Shown here: one piece after another, positions 1 to 6,879 of the stretch
How positions within the stretch are numbered: position 1 is the stretch's first letter
Layout of the letters: every line of letters begins with the position of its first letter
DNA from: a virus
Strand: one strand, 5' to 3'
IMG/VR virus record: IMGVR_UViG_3300020445_000061
Coordinates: 1 to 25,694 of that record
DNA length: 25,694 nucleotides
Program-made: the position numbers and the translations under genes
The notes under the pieces: model-generated
Databases searched by the model: none
What the model was told of the DNA's origin: nothing
Seen by the model: only the letters and a program-made list of their open reading frames with translations

Positions 1-509
1 CTATCAGCAGCAGTATTAGTACCACCACTTGGAATGTATTTTGGTCTAACCTTTGTCTTTCTAAGATCTAAACCAATAATAGAAGTACCCCTTGGGATTA
101 TCAATCCTCCTCTAGGGGCATTAGTTATTTTATATAAATCGTCGTATTGCTTTGTTGCTGCATTCCAAGCATAATTACCTGGAGTTGGTGTATCAGTAAA
201 CGTACCAACACCTGCAACATAATTTCCTGCTGTAATTCCGTATGCTTCAGTTCCAGGTCTGTTATCTACAATATGATCTCCTGGATATAGAAGAATGGTA
301 AACTGGTCAAATTTATCATCTGCATTTCCAGCACTTACATACGAATACCTCGCCACTTCAAGAACTGCTCTTGCAATCGTCTTAAATGGTCTTATAGGTG
401 AATTTCCTTTATTGTCAATTGCATCTGTAGCGTCAAAGTCATCTGGATTTACGTATAAAATCCTTCCCTCAACGGATGATATAATATTTTGTAGTCGTGT
501 TAATGCCAT
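1..509 (-). CDS. Virion structural protein, N-terminal part (runs off window)
   Basis: The reading frame opens at ATG 509-507 (protein begins MALTRLQNII) and stays open for about 169 codons to the window edge, so the C-terminus is missing. The text contains NPDDFDATDAIDNKGNSP, PFKTIARAV and LLYPGDH. This reads like the start of the large beta-helical (pectate-lyase-like) tail or fibre proteins that are common in cyanomyoviruses, where a phrase such as 'spp rPFKTI..A...' followed by 'i.l.PGdh' opens a right-handed beta-helix. It is preceded by a terminator and a TATAAATA late promoter, which fits a late virion gene. The structural role is an inference from resemblance and promoter type; the exact position in the particle cannot be told. 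Confidence 0.7.
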   Translation of the reverse strand, partial: MALTRLQNIISSVEGRILYVNPDDFDATDAIDNKGNSPIRPFKTIARAVLEVARYSYVSAGNADDKFDQFTILLYPGDHIVDNRPGTEAYGITAGNYVAGVGTFTDTPTPGNYAWNAATKQYDDLYKITNAPRGGLIIPRGTSIIGLDLRKTKVRPKYIPSGGTNTAAD

Positions 510-550
510 CGAGTAGTCCTATTATGACACGTGATTATATTCCTTGAAAG

Positions 551-558
551 TATTTATA
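551..558 (-). promoter_or_regulatory. Late promoter TATAAATA for the structural gene at 509
   Basis: The minus strand reads TATAAATA here, the T4-type late promoter box recognised by the phage sigma gp55 with co-activator gp33. It lies 41 bases upstream of the ATG at 509 and only about five bases after the U-tract of the preceding terminator. Confidence 0.65.
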
Positions 559-561
559 AGA

Positions 562-589
562 CAAAAAAATACCCCCAGTGTTGGGGGTA
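562..589 (-). terminator. Rho-independent terminator after the 120-aa gene
   Basis: On the minus strand an ACCCCC/GGGGGT stem, extended by a T-A pair, with a six-base loop is followed by seven T residues (positions 569-563). It begins seven bases after the stop codon of the gene at 596-958. Confidence 0.85.
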
Positions 590-595
590 AAAGAT

Positions 596-958
596 CTACT
601 TAATTGTGTTCGTTGCTTTAAGAACTTCCTTAACTCCTGCCTCCAATAACAGTAGTGGTAAAAGGATTATTGAAAGACCATCACGAGGATAATCTTTAAG
701 AATTGCCTTTCTACCTGTCTCAATCTTTATATTGAGAGTATCAACTGATGCCTCTAGAGGTTCAATTGGTGTTTCGGGAGGGACATTGACCACAGTTTGT
801 TCTGAAGTTTCAACAACAATGTCTGCTATTTCTTCTTCAGGTCTTGGTGGTACTTCTGTTACTTCACTCACAGGTAATTTTGCGGTTGAAGTATTTAGTG
901 AAGTTTTCTTGGCAGTTGTTTTACGAGCACGTCTTTTGCGTGTTGTTGTAGTAGCCAT
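596..958 (-). CDS. Hypothetical protein, basic N-terminus and hydrophobic C-terminal segment
   Basis: This 120-residue protein is not recognised. Its first 20 residues are rich in Thr, Arg and Lys (MATTTTRKRRARKTTAKK), the middle is acidic and Pro/Val/Thr-rich and looks disordered, and residues about 93-106 (DGLSIILLPLLLLE) form a hydrophobic stretch that could pack as a helix or touch a membrane. It has its own sigma70-type promoter inside the end of the upstream methyltransferase gene and its own terminator, so it is a monocistronic unit. The basic tail could bind nucleic acid, but that is only a guess from composition. Confidence 0.7.
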   Translation of the reverse strand: MATTTTRKRRARKTTAKKTSLNTSTAKLPVSEVTEVPPRPEEEIADIVVETSEQTVVNVPPETPIEPLEASVDTLNIKIETGRKAILKDYPRDGLSIILLPLLLLEAGVKEVLKATNTIK

Positions 959-979
959 TAAGTGAGTTGAACTGATAGT

Positions 980-1007
980 ATTATACTTCAGAGAAGAGAT
1001 CCGTCAA
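980..1007 (-). promoter_or_regulatory. Sigma70-type promoter for the 120-aa gene
   Basis: Minus-strand TTGACG (1007-1002) and TATAAT (985-980) are separated by 16 bases. The -10 box overlaps the stop codon of the methyltransferase gene, and the ATG at 958 lies 21 bases beyond it. Confidence 0.65.
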
Positions 1008-1931
1008 TCCGTTGTGTGACACTTCTTCATCTGGAACTCTGTTCTTTATCAAATCACCATAATTCTCATGCAATTCACATCCCATATAATACCTTCCTAG
1101 TTTCTTTGCTACCATAGCAGTAGTACCAGATCCCATGAACGGATCAAGTATAATATCACCCTCTTCAGAACCTGCTAGAATACATGGTTCAACTAGGTCT
1201 GGTGGGAATGTAGCAAAATGTGCTCCCTTATATGGTTTGTTGGTTATTGACCAGACAGATCGTTTATTCTTCTTTGTATATGATTTCGTAAGACCTGAAT
1301 GTGGTTGTAATCCTGTTCCTTGTTTGTGGTACTTTCCATTTGATCGGTCTCGTGTTCCCCAATCTTTTGCTGGTTCTTTAATTGCTTCATTGTCATAAAA
1401 GTATTTCTTGTTCTTACTTAATAAGAATAAGTATTCATGTGACTTAGTACACCTATCCTTGACTGACTCAGGCATTGGATTAGGTTTATGCCATATAATA
1501 TCCTGCCTTAGATACCAACCATCTGCTCTTAATGCAAATGCTAACATCCAAGGTATACCAATGAGATCCTTCTCTTTCAATCCTTCTAGTTTGTTACCTC
1601 GTCTTGCACATTTAGTAGGTAGATCTTGATCATTATTAGCAACAGTTTGTTTAACTAATCCTTGACCTTTTCCAGGTCTATAGTTATAATAACTATCCCC
1701 AATATTCAACCATAATGTACCATCATCAGTTAATATATCTCTTACCTGTCGGAATACTTCTACTAGGTTTTGAATATATTCTTCTGGACTTTCTTCTTGT
1801 CCTATTTGATTTTCCTCGTCTCCATAGTTTCTTAAACCATAATATGGAGGAGATGTGACACACATCCTCGCTTCATCTATGAATGCAGGTAATGTCTCTC
1901 GACAATCACCAAACAGAACTAAATCCTTCAT
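981..1931 (-). CDS. Orphan DNA methyltransferase (TSPPY / beta-type motif order)
   Basis: A 316-residue site-specific DNA methyltransferase that would transfer a methyl group from S-adenosylmethionine to an exocyclic amino group. The catalytic motif IV is TSPPYYGLRNYG (SPPY at residues 27-30), and the SAM-binding motif I is DPFMGSGTT (263-271) near the C-terminus, so the catalytic motif precedes the SAM site as in beta-class N4-cytosine/N6-adenine enzymes. The SPPY form is frequent among N4-cytosine enzymes, but adenine specificity cannot be excluded. FGD at 7-9 and LWLNIGDSY are further family phrases. No restriction endonuclease is adjacent, so it is an orphan. The start ATG directly follows the TAA of the glycine-zipper gene (TAAATG), indicating co-translation. 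The recognition sequence cannot be read from the protein. Confidence 0.9.
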   Translation of the reverse strand: MKDLVLFGDCRETLPAFIDEARMCVTSPPYYGLRNYGDEENQIGQEESPEEYIQNLVEVFRQVRDILTDDGTLWLNIGDSYYNYRPGKGQGLVKQTVANNDQDLPTKCARRGNKLEGLKEKDLIGIPWMLAFALRADGWYLRQDIIWHKPNPMPESVKDRCTKSHEYLFLLSKNKKYFYDNEAIKEPAKDWGTRDRSNGKYHKQGTGLQPHSGLTKSYTKKNKRSVWSITNKPYKGAHFATFPPDLVEPCILAGSEEGDIILDPFMGSGTTAMVAKKLGRYYMGCELHENYGDLIKNRVPDEEVSHNGLTDLFSEV

Positions 1932-2333
1932 TTAACCACCATCAATATCACATCCTATCATAGCACCTGTAACGATGCCAGTAGGAACTGCCCACCATCT
2001 ACCATTTCCTCTACTTAATGCAGCACCAAGTCCACCACCAATAAGTCCACCTGCAAGTGTACCTTCTGAACAATCGTTATCATCGACTTCACGATGAGTT
2101 TCAACTATTGTTCTTGTTGGACGATGTATGGTTGCTTTATTATTATCACAAGGAAACTCAATAGTTTCTTTCCATGACCTGACATATCCAGGATCGTCTT
2201 CAGTTCCTGGTATATACTCTTCTCTATACTCTGACCTATAACAGGTCTTAGTTCGTGAGTAACCTGCTTGTTGTTCTGCAGCAACTACAGGAGTAGATGC
2301 TAACAGCAAAGCAGCAGCAAGTGCTAATTTCAT
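1932..2333 (-). CDS. Exported glycine-zipper protein
   Basis: A 133-residue protein with a clear signal peptide: short basic start (MK), hydrophobic core LALAAALLLASTPVV and probable cleavage after VAA near residue 19. The mature part has a charged, Tyr-rich region and ends in a Gly-rich stretch GGLIGGGLGAALS (residues about 95-107) followed by a second small-residue segment, AVPTGIVTGAMIG. That is the pattern of glycine-zipper 2TM domains found in bacterial envelope proteins. Four cysteines (31, 62, 88, 128) could form disulfides after export. It would act in the host periplasm or envelope, perhaps in lysis, superinfection exclusion or as a virion component; function is unknown. It heads a two-gene operon with the methyltransferase. 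Confidence 0.8.
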   Translation of the reverse strand: MKLALAAALLLASTPVVAAEQQAGYSRTKTCYRSEYREEYIPGTEDDPGYVRSWKETIEFPCDNNKATIHRPTRTIVETHREVDDNDCSEGTLAGGLIGGGLGAALSRGNGRWWAVPTGIVTGAMIGCDIDGG

Positions 2334-2353
2334 AGATTTGTCGTAACTTTATT

Positions 2354-2382
2354 ATTATACACTAAAAAAGGGGGTTTGACAA
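2354..2382 (-). promoter_or_regulatory. Sigma70-type promoter embedded in a terminator (for glycine-zipper/methyltransferase operon)
   Basis: Minus-strand TTGTCA (2382-2377) and a perfect TATAAT (2359-2354) are 17 bases apart. The -35 box is formed by the loop and adjoining stem bases of the terminator at 2364-2388, and the terminator's right arm and T-tract make up the spacer. The ATG at 2333 is 20 bases beyond the -10. Confidence 0.7.
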
Positions 2383-2388
2383 CCCCCT
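2364..2388 (-). terminator. Rho-independent terminator after the 56-aa gene
   Basis: Minus strand: eight-base-pair stem AGGGGGTT/AACCCCCT with loop GTCA, followed by a run of T (2369-2364). It lies 20 bases after the stop of the gene at 2409-2579. Confidence 0.85.
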
Positions 2389-2408
2389 CATGCAACTTTA
2401 CGATTTGG

Positions 2409-2579
2409 TTACATTCGTAATATCTCCTTACATATCCCTTTCGGTTGTCCATCACTCTCACAAGAAATCAAACAAGCGTAGTAATCATTCAATGCTTCGT
2501 AACTATTTTGATCCTCTGCTACATGTGTCTCAAAATGATTCCAATCTGCTAATTGATTCTTTGATAGTATGTTATGCAT
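2409..2579 (-). CDS. Small hypothetical protein, 56 aa
   Basis: ATG at 2579-2577, TAA at 2411-2409. A GGAG ribosome binding site lies eight bases upstream of the ATG. The protein starts MHNILSKNQLADW and ends with a Cys-containing segment (ACLISCESDG, then GICKEI). The three cysteines are spaced C-X3-C-X9-C, a pattern that could bind a metal, though this is not proven. It is the last gene of the small-gene block and is followed by a terminator. No family is recognised with certainty; it looks like the small early proteins of cyanomyoviruses. Confidence 0.65.
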   Translation of the reverse strand: MHNILSKNQLADWNHFETHVAEDQNSYEALNDYYACLISCESDGQPKGICKEILRM

Positions 2580-2654
2580 AATTTCTACTCCGTAAACATT
2601 TTTCTCATTATAAGGGAGATTTAGTGCATCTTGTCTCCTCCGAAGTTCTGTTAC

Positions 2655-2662
2655 TATTTATG
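2655..2662 (-). promoter_or_regulatory. Possible late promoter CATAAATA
   Basis: Minus-strand CATAAATA differs from the late consensus in its first base only. It lies 76 bases before the ATG of the 56-aa gene, in the only sizeable gap (2580-2711) of the small-gene block. No other feature is seen in that gap. Confidence 0.3.
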
Positions 2663-2711
2663 TGTGCGAATGCCTATAAACATATTTTATTAACAAAAAT
2701 TTATGCCTATA

Positions 2712-2816
2712 TCATCCGAAAGTAGCAACGTTATAATACTTACGTATTGGTTGATACTTTGGTTTAGGTTTTGTCTTGACCTTTAAATAAATCTTTAATA
2801 ATAAATCAGATTTCAT
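2712..2816 (-). CDS. Very small basic hypothetical protein, 34 aa
   Basis: ATG 2816-2814 overlaps the TGA of the preceding gene in an ATGA arrangement; the stop is TGA 2714-2712. The product starts MKSDLLLKIYLKVKTKPK and is strongly Lys-rich, with ten Lys or Arg residues in 34. Support is the coupling to the gene before it and the basic composition; nothing about function can be said. It could also be a chance open frame at the end of the operon. Confidence 0.4.
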   Translation of the reverse strand: MKSDLLLKIYLKVKTKPKPKYQPIRKYYNVATFG

Positions 2817-2974
2817 AGCAAACCTTCACGTGCTTTTTCAATCATAGTCCTAGCACTAGGATTTACATGTGCTAATTTTTCTGCCCAAATCATATCTTCT
2901 AACGGAACAGCAATGCCATGTCTTATGTAATGGCATATCTCCAAGAGACGTATTCTATAAGAAGTACTCATCAT
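2813..2974 (-). CDS. Small hypothetical protein, 53 aa
   Basis: ATG ATG at 2974-2969 lies one base after the stop of the gene before it, and the frame ends at TGA 2815-2813, overlapping the next start. The protein begins MMSTSYRIRLLEICHYIRHG and ends EKAREGLL. It is predicted helical and amphipathic, with no recognised domain. Its tight spacing on both sides is the main evidence that it is real. Confidence 0.6.
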   Translation of the reverse strand: MMSTSYRIRLLEICHYIRHGIAVPLEDMIWAEKLAHVNPSARTMIEKAREGLL

Positions 2975-2975
2975 T

Positions 2976-3137
2976 TTAATATTCAGGTAAATTTAGATCT
3001 TTAACTCCTTTAAATCTCTGATAAGCATCATCGTACTTTTTCTCAGATTTTCTAGATTTCCATAATGCCAAAGCAATGGTATCTAGATCCTCTTCCTCAA
3101 CGAATTCGGTTAATGCTGCTCTCCATGGAATGCTCAT
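2976..3137 (-). CDS. Small hypothetical protein, 53 aa
   Basis: ATG 3137-3135 lies two bases after the stop of the previous gene; stop TAA 2978-2976. The sequence (MSIPWRAALTEFVEEEDLDT, later KSRKSEKKYDDAYQRFKG) has an acidic first half and a basic second half and is likely helical. No family is recognised. Its position within a run of similarly sized, closely spaced genes supports it. Confidence 0.6.
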   Translation of the reverse strand: MSIPWRAALTEFVEEEDLDTIALALWKSRKSEKKYDDAYQRFKGVKDLNLPEY

Positions 3138-3139
3138 AA

Positions 3140-3304
3140 TCAAAATCTCTCAGGTGCTAATGGACGAGTTTCTTTTAATTTTATTAATAACTCTGACATT
3201 TCTTGGACATACTCTTCATCGTGGATGAATTTTAGCGATGTAAATTCAACAGCACTGATTAAGAGATCGTAATCGTAACCGTCTAGTCGTTGTGAATAAT
3301 GCAT
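3140..3304 (-). CDS. Small hypothetical protein, 54 aa
   Basis: ATG 3304-3302, stop TGA 3142-3140, eight bases downstream of the preceding gene's stop. It begins MHYSQRLDGYDYDLLISAVE and ends LAPERF. The composition is acidic with a central helix. It is unrecognised; support comes from clean spacing in the operon and normal codon use. Confidence 0.6.
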   Translation of the reverse strand: MHYSQRLDGYDYDLLISAVEFTSLKFIHDEEYVQEMSELLIKLKETRPLAPERF

Positions 3305-3312
3305 AAATTTCG

Positions 3313-3588
3313 TTACTGAACTTCTTCTGGTAGAGTTGAATGCTTGTCAATTTCGACTGGGAATATAAGAGGATGTAATTCCTCTAACAGTAAATACTCA
3401 CTGTTCTTAGTTAATGTCTCTATGGATATAGATGGTTCGGAGGAAGCAACGGCAACAATTAAAGGATCTTCTTTTTCTTTATCAGTTATATGGTCATAGA
3501 TGAAATCCATACCATTTATACTGTAGACAAGACAGATTCCTTGAGTTTCAACGTACTTGTATTCGCACCTTACCTTGTACACCCACAT
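3313..3588 (-). CDS. Hypothetical protein, 91 aa
   Basis: The frame from ATG 3588 gives MWVYKVRCEYKYVETQGICL and ends HSTLPEEVQ. It has alternating hydrophobic and polar residues that suggest beta-strands (CLVYSINGMDFIYDHI), followed by a more helical acidic half. A GGAA sequence eight bases upstream may serve as ribosome binding site. It follows the 59-aa gene by 12 bases. No known domain is recognised. Confidence 0.65.
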   Translation of the reverse strand: MWVYKVRCEYKYVETQGICLVYSINGMDFIYDHITDKEKEDPLIVAVASSEPSISIETLTKNSEYLLLEELHPLIFPVEIDKHSTLPEEVQ

Positions 3589-3600
3589 GAGTTTTTCCCA

Positions 3601-3780
3601 TTAGTATTCAAACTCCAATTCAAATTCTTCTTGATTCATTAATGTGATATCAAGAACATCCTGAAATTGTTCGGGGGTCTCACACTTTACGTGTAGTTTT
3701 TTCGACTCATTAGAGAAGATGGTAAACTGCCTAGCAGGAATGCTTACAACTACTCGTGTGACATACTCTTCTGTTTGCAT
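3601..3780 (-). CDS. Small acidic hypothetical protein, 59 aa
   Basis: ATG 3780-3778, TAA 3603-3601. The protein starts MQTEEYVTRVVVSIPARQFT, is likely a small beta/alpha fold and ends in an acidic aromatic tail (EEFELEFEY). It is the first gene after a TTGACA-type promoter and so leads the block of six tiny genes. Function is unknown; leading a compact early operon suggests a host-takeover or regulatory role, which is inference. Confidence 0.65.
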   Translation of the reverse strand: MQTEEYVTRVVVSIPARQFTIFSNESKKLHVKCETPEQFQDVLDITLMNQEEFELEFEY

Positions 3781-3801
3781 TGATAAAACGCATTAGAACA
3801 T

Positions 3802-3830
3802 ACAATAGCATGTATGAGAACGTATGTCAA
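3802..3830 (-). promoter_or_regulatory. Sigma70-type promoter for the small-gene block
   Basis: Minus-strand TTGACA (3830-3825), 17-base spacer, TATTGT (3807-3802). The TGA stop codon of the needle gene lies inside the -35 box, so the late hub operon and the early small-gene block abut with no spare DNA. Confidence 0.55.
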
Positions 3831-4750
3831 GGGTTGAGGTCGATTCGAGGTGCCTTGTGGGTCATATTTCCTCCTGAATCAAAGAGTGACTTAGATCCAC
3901 AATCCATCCCAAATTCTCCCGACGCTGATATATTTATTTTACCAGCAGATGTCTTAATTAAAAATGCATTACTTCCAGAACCCAAAGATCCAAATGATTG
4001 AGCAGTTGGAGCACCCAAAACCCTTTTACCACCTACATCGAACTCTACTTTACCAGTTATTTTATTGATAGAATTACTCTTAACAGTTGTTCGCATATGT
4101 CCATTAACATCTATTTGCATATCACCTTCACTCTTAAGTTGAAGCACACCACCTTTACTTGTTTGTTCGATGATATATGTACCTGAGAATGAATCTCTAA
4201 TTACTCCACCTTTCTTAAGGTTACGTTGTATATTAGCACCCCATAGGTAGTATTTGTTTACATCTATCGTATAGGTTCCCCTAATATTAAGACCACCTTC
4301 TGCAGCATTGACTATGTACTTATCACCAACATCAAGAGTGTATAAACCATCTACCTTATCATGTCTATTGCCACGTACATGAGTGTGCATATCACCCTCA
4401 ACATCAACATGAGCATTACCTACTACATGTAATACAAATCTATCACTAGCGTCTTTCTGTTCTGCATCTACATTTTCACCAGTTTTTACATGAATATGTC
4501 TAGCAGCAACAATGTTTATATCTCTTGCTGGAGAATGAATTTGAATATCTCCAGTAGGGTACATCTTAATATAAGATCCAGTAGTACCATGTCTTATTTG
4601 TATATGCTCTTCACCCTTCTCCTCATAGAACTCTATCTTGTGACCACAAGAATACTGGGTTACTCTGTTGTATGGGTATTTCTTTTCCCCACCGTCATTA
4701 TTCTCAGCAAGGAAACTTAATGCTTTTTGTGTCTTATCATCAATTGCCAT
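3827..4750 (-). CDS. Baseplate central spike/needle protein (gp5 C-terminal beta-helix-like)
   Basis: 307 residues when started at ATG 4750, which overlaps the TAA of the upstream gene (TAATG) and has a GGAGATC ribosome binding site; an in-frame ATG at 4777 would add nine residues without such support. The middle of the protein is a long series of short beta repeats with alternating V/I and D/G/H, for example GDIQIHSPARDINIVAA, then VVGNAHVDVEGDMHTHV and DMQIDVNGHM. This is the pattern of the triple-stranded beta-helix of T4 gp5C and VgrG spikes that punctures the host outer membrane. Many His residues could bind metal, as in spike tips. In T4 this domain is fused to gp5; here it is a separate protein after the gp5-like gene. 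Confidence 0.75.
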   Translation of the reverse strand: MAIDDKTQKALSFLAENNDGGEKKYPYNRVTQYSCGHKIEFYEEKGEEHIQIRHGTTGSYIKMYPTGDIQIHSPARDINIVAARHIHVKTGENVDAEQKDASDRFVLHVVGNAHVDVEGDMHTHVRGNRHDKVDGLYTLDVGDKYIVNAAEGGLNIRGTYTIDVNKYYLWGANIQRNLKKGGVIRDSFSGTYIIEQTSKGGVLQLKSEGDMQIDVNGHMRTTVKSNSINKITGKVEFDVGGKRVLGAPTAQSFGSLGSGSNAFLIKTSAGKINISASGEFGMDCGSKSLFDSGGNMTHKAPRIDLNP

Positions 4751-6879
4751 TATTGATCTCCAGGATGACCAACACAATCAATGATGGTCTTGTATGTTGC
4801 ATAGTCAGTAATGTATTTCTCAACATCTTTTCTAGGTACATAATTTATTACTGGTACTATTACAGCAGATCTTAATCCACCTACATCACCTTCACCACAA
4901 AGATATATTTCAGGTTGAGCAGTAAACCCAAATCCTTCCTTAGTAATCTTCAATGCAGTCAATCTACCTTCATGTAGTATAGGTTGATACTCAGGTAATA
5001 TTGGATTACCTCTTTCTCGTTTACCTGCTTTAACACAAACTGTAGTTCCAGCAGTTAAACCATAACCAGCATTGAATATTGCAGGAGGTTGAGCAAATGT
5101 CATAATACCAATCCAATATGGATTTTCTACATCTATTCCGTACATCTTATCATACAATGGATCTCCATTATCGTCAAGTTTTAAGGGGTTATTGGAAACA
5201 GATCCATCAAAATATGGATAACCTCCTCCACCCTTAGTAACAACTACATCTGATACCTTACCATCCTTAATTCTTACATCTGCTGTAGAACCATCACCAT
5301 AACCAGCATAAGACGTTACAGACACCTTAGGTGGTCTTCTTAACCCACTACCACTATCAGTAACATTAATAGCAACTACTTGCCCAAAATGATTAACTGC
5401 AGGTATACCTCTTGGTGGGTTAATACCAGATCCTGGTGTTCCTTGATACCCAGTAAAGAATGTACTAGGGAATGCAGGAATTAAAGTATCATTTGCTTTA
5501 GAACAGTTGATTGTTCTATCAGAAGCTTTAGCACCATTCATAATTCTGGTACTATCCATATCTTTAAAGAAGGCAGCATCACCAAATAATGCTGGTACAA
5601 CATCATCACCAAATGCTTCTACTCTATTAACTAATGATTCAACAATATTATCTGGTCTATCTCCCTCTTTGGTAGTATACTCTCCAGTTCCTGTGTAGCA
5701 TGACATATCTACATTACAGAACTGATTTAATACTTCTCCTAACTTATCAACAAATCCAATATCATAACTTCCTTTAGATTGTATAATTGATGCTGCATTA
5801 TTAATTGCACTCAAGGCAGTTTCAATACCTTCACCAATCATAGAAACTAACAACTCCGTTAAATCTTTAGCGACACAAAATCCAGCATTAAGTAAATTAT
5901 CGAACAGGTCGTTAACCATATCAGTGAGAGATCCCAATAATTGGTTAGCAAGATTATCAAAGAGACATTTCACAATCTCCATGAATGTATCAAATATTTC
6001 CTGTGCATTAAATACTACTTCTGGATTCTTTTCGGGAGAAAGATTTAAAGCAATTGTTAATGGTGTAAGAACCATCTCTTGGAAGAACTTCTTTAATTCA
6101 TATAGTATTACTTGTTTAGTATCACCTAATATACCATTAGCGACACCTTGTAATCTGGAGACATATGATCTTGTAAGTTCTGCTCTGTTTGATATCTTTC
6201 CAGTTACCTTATCAATAAGTAAATCACCAACAATATCATTTCTATTCTTCTTTGCAAATAATTCGCTGAGTATTCTCATAAACTCAGATTCTGGTCTATG
6301 ACCACATTTACCATTTGATACTGAGAATGTAATCTTCTCTATATCTAACTGTTGCTTGTCATTACTACTGTTTCTACCTGTCTGTGTACCTCTTCCAGAT
6401 GGTCCTACTGAACCTTTACCATCTGCAGGTTTATTATTAGCAACAGTATCTGCACGAGTTGGTTCGTAGTTATTACTTAAACCAAGATTACCTGCAACAT
6501 CAGTATATGTTTTACCTTTCTCAACTACACCAAGAGACCCAAAAACCAAAGGTTGTTGGGCACTCTCTCCATCTAAAAAGGTACCAATAACCCATGCACC
6601 AATTCCTAGTCCATGTATAGTACCTTGACTCTTATGCCACTGTGGGGAACTTGGAGGCATCAAAACAGATGCCCAAGGTAAATCCTTAGGTGGCAATGTT
6701 TGTCTATCACGGGCATGATAACCCATGATTCTAACTTTAACTCTATTATTCTCTTGCTTATCAATTAGATCTTCGTGATCTATATCAATAGCACCATCCC
6801 CCTCGACTTGACCAACCCAAAGTCGATTACCTTGGGCACCAAACCAATAATTAGATTCTAGGGTATTTGCAAGTGCCAT
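4750..6879 (-). CDS. 5: Baseplate hub protein, gp5-like with N-terminal OB-fold
   Basis: 709 residues. The N-terminal ~130 residues (YWFGAQGNRLWVGQVEG, NRVKVRIMGYHARDRQ, LPWASVLMPP, IGAWVIGTFLDG) match the OB-fold of T4 gp5 and other spike hubs, which sits on the gp27-like ring. A long helical and Asn/Ser-rich middle follows, then a beta-rich part with repeated 'V.D.GSG...PP.V.V' and 'GGGGY' phrases near residue 500, seen in other cyanophage virion proteins. The T4 gp5 lysozyme core is not visible, and the needle is encoded by the next gene. The start overlaps the stop of CP12 (TAATG). In the virion it should form the trimeric hub at the tail tip. The OB-fold assignment is firm; the role of the remaining 500 residues is not known. 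Confidence 0.8.
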   Translation of the reverse strand: MALANTLESNYWFGAQGNRLWVGQVEGDGAIDIDHEDLIDKQENNRVKVRIMGYHARDRQTLPPKDLPWASVLMPPSSPQWHKSQGTIHGLGIGAWVIGTFLDGESAQQPLVFGSLGVVEKGKTYTDVAGNLGLSNNYEPTRADTVANNKPADGKGSVGPSGRGTQTGRNSSNDKQQLDIEKITFSVSNGKCGHRPESEFMRILSELFAKKNRNDIVGDLLIDKVTGKISNRAELTRSYVSRLQGVANGILGDTKQVILYELKKFFQEMVLTPLTIALNLSPEKNPEVVFNAQEIFDTFMEIVKCLFDNLANQLLGSLTDMVNDLFDNLLNAGFCVAKDLTELLVSMIGEGIETALSAINNAASIIQSKGSYDIGFVDKLGEVLNQFCNVDMSCYTGTGEYTTKEGDRPDNIVESLVNRVEAFGDDVVPALFGDAAFFKDMDSTRIMNGAKASDRTINCSKANDTLIPAFPSTFFTGYQGTPGSGINPPRGIPAVNHFGQVVAINVTDSGSGLRRPPKVSVTSYAGYGDGSTADVRIKDGKVSDVVVTKGGGGYPYFDGSVSNNPLKLDDNGDPLYDKMYGIDVENPYWIGIMTFAQPPAIFNAGYGLTAGTTVCVKAGKRERGNPILPEYQPILHEGRLTALKITKEGFGFTAQPEIYLCGEGDVGGLRSAVIVPVINYVPRKDVEKYITDYATYKTIIDCVGHPGDQ

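Noticed and set aside
732-965. Plus-strand 77-codon frame opposite the 120-aa gene
   Set aside because: Thr/Ser/Val-rich shadow of a low-complexity minus-strand gene that has its own promoter and terminator.
4751-4777. Earlier start for the needle protein at ATG 4777
   Set aside because: Those nine codons lie within the end of the gp5-like gene, and the ATG at 4750 has a GGAG site and a TAATG junction.
5924-6301. Plus-strand 125-codon frame within the gp5-like gene
   Set aside because: Antisense shadow without a start site or coupling; the minus-strand protein is clearly the real one.
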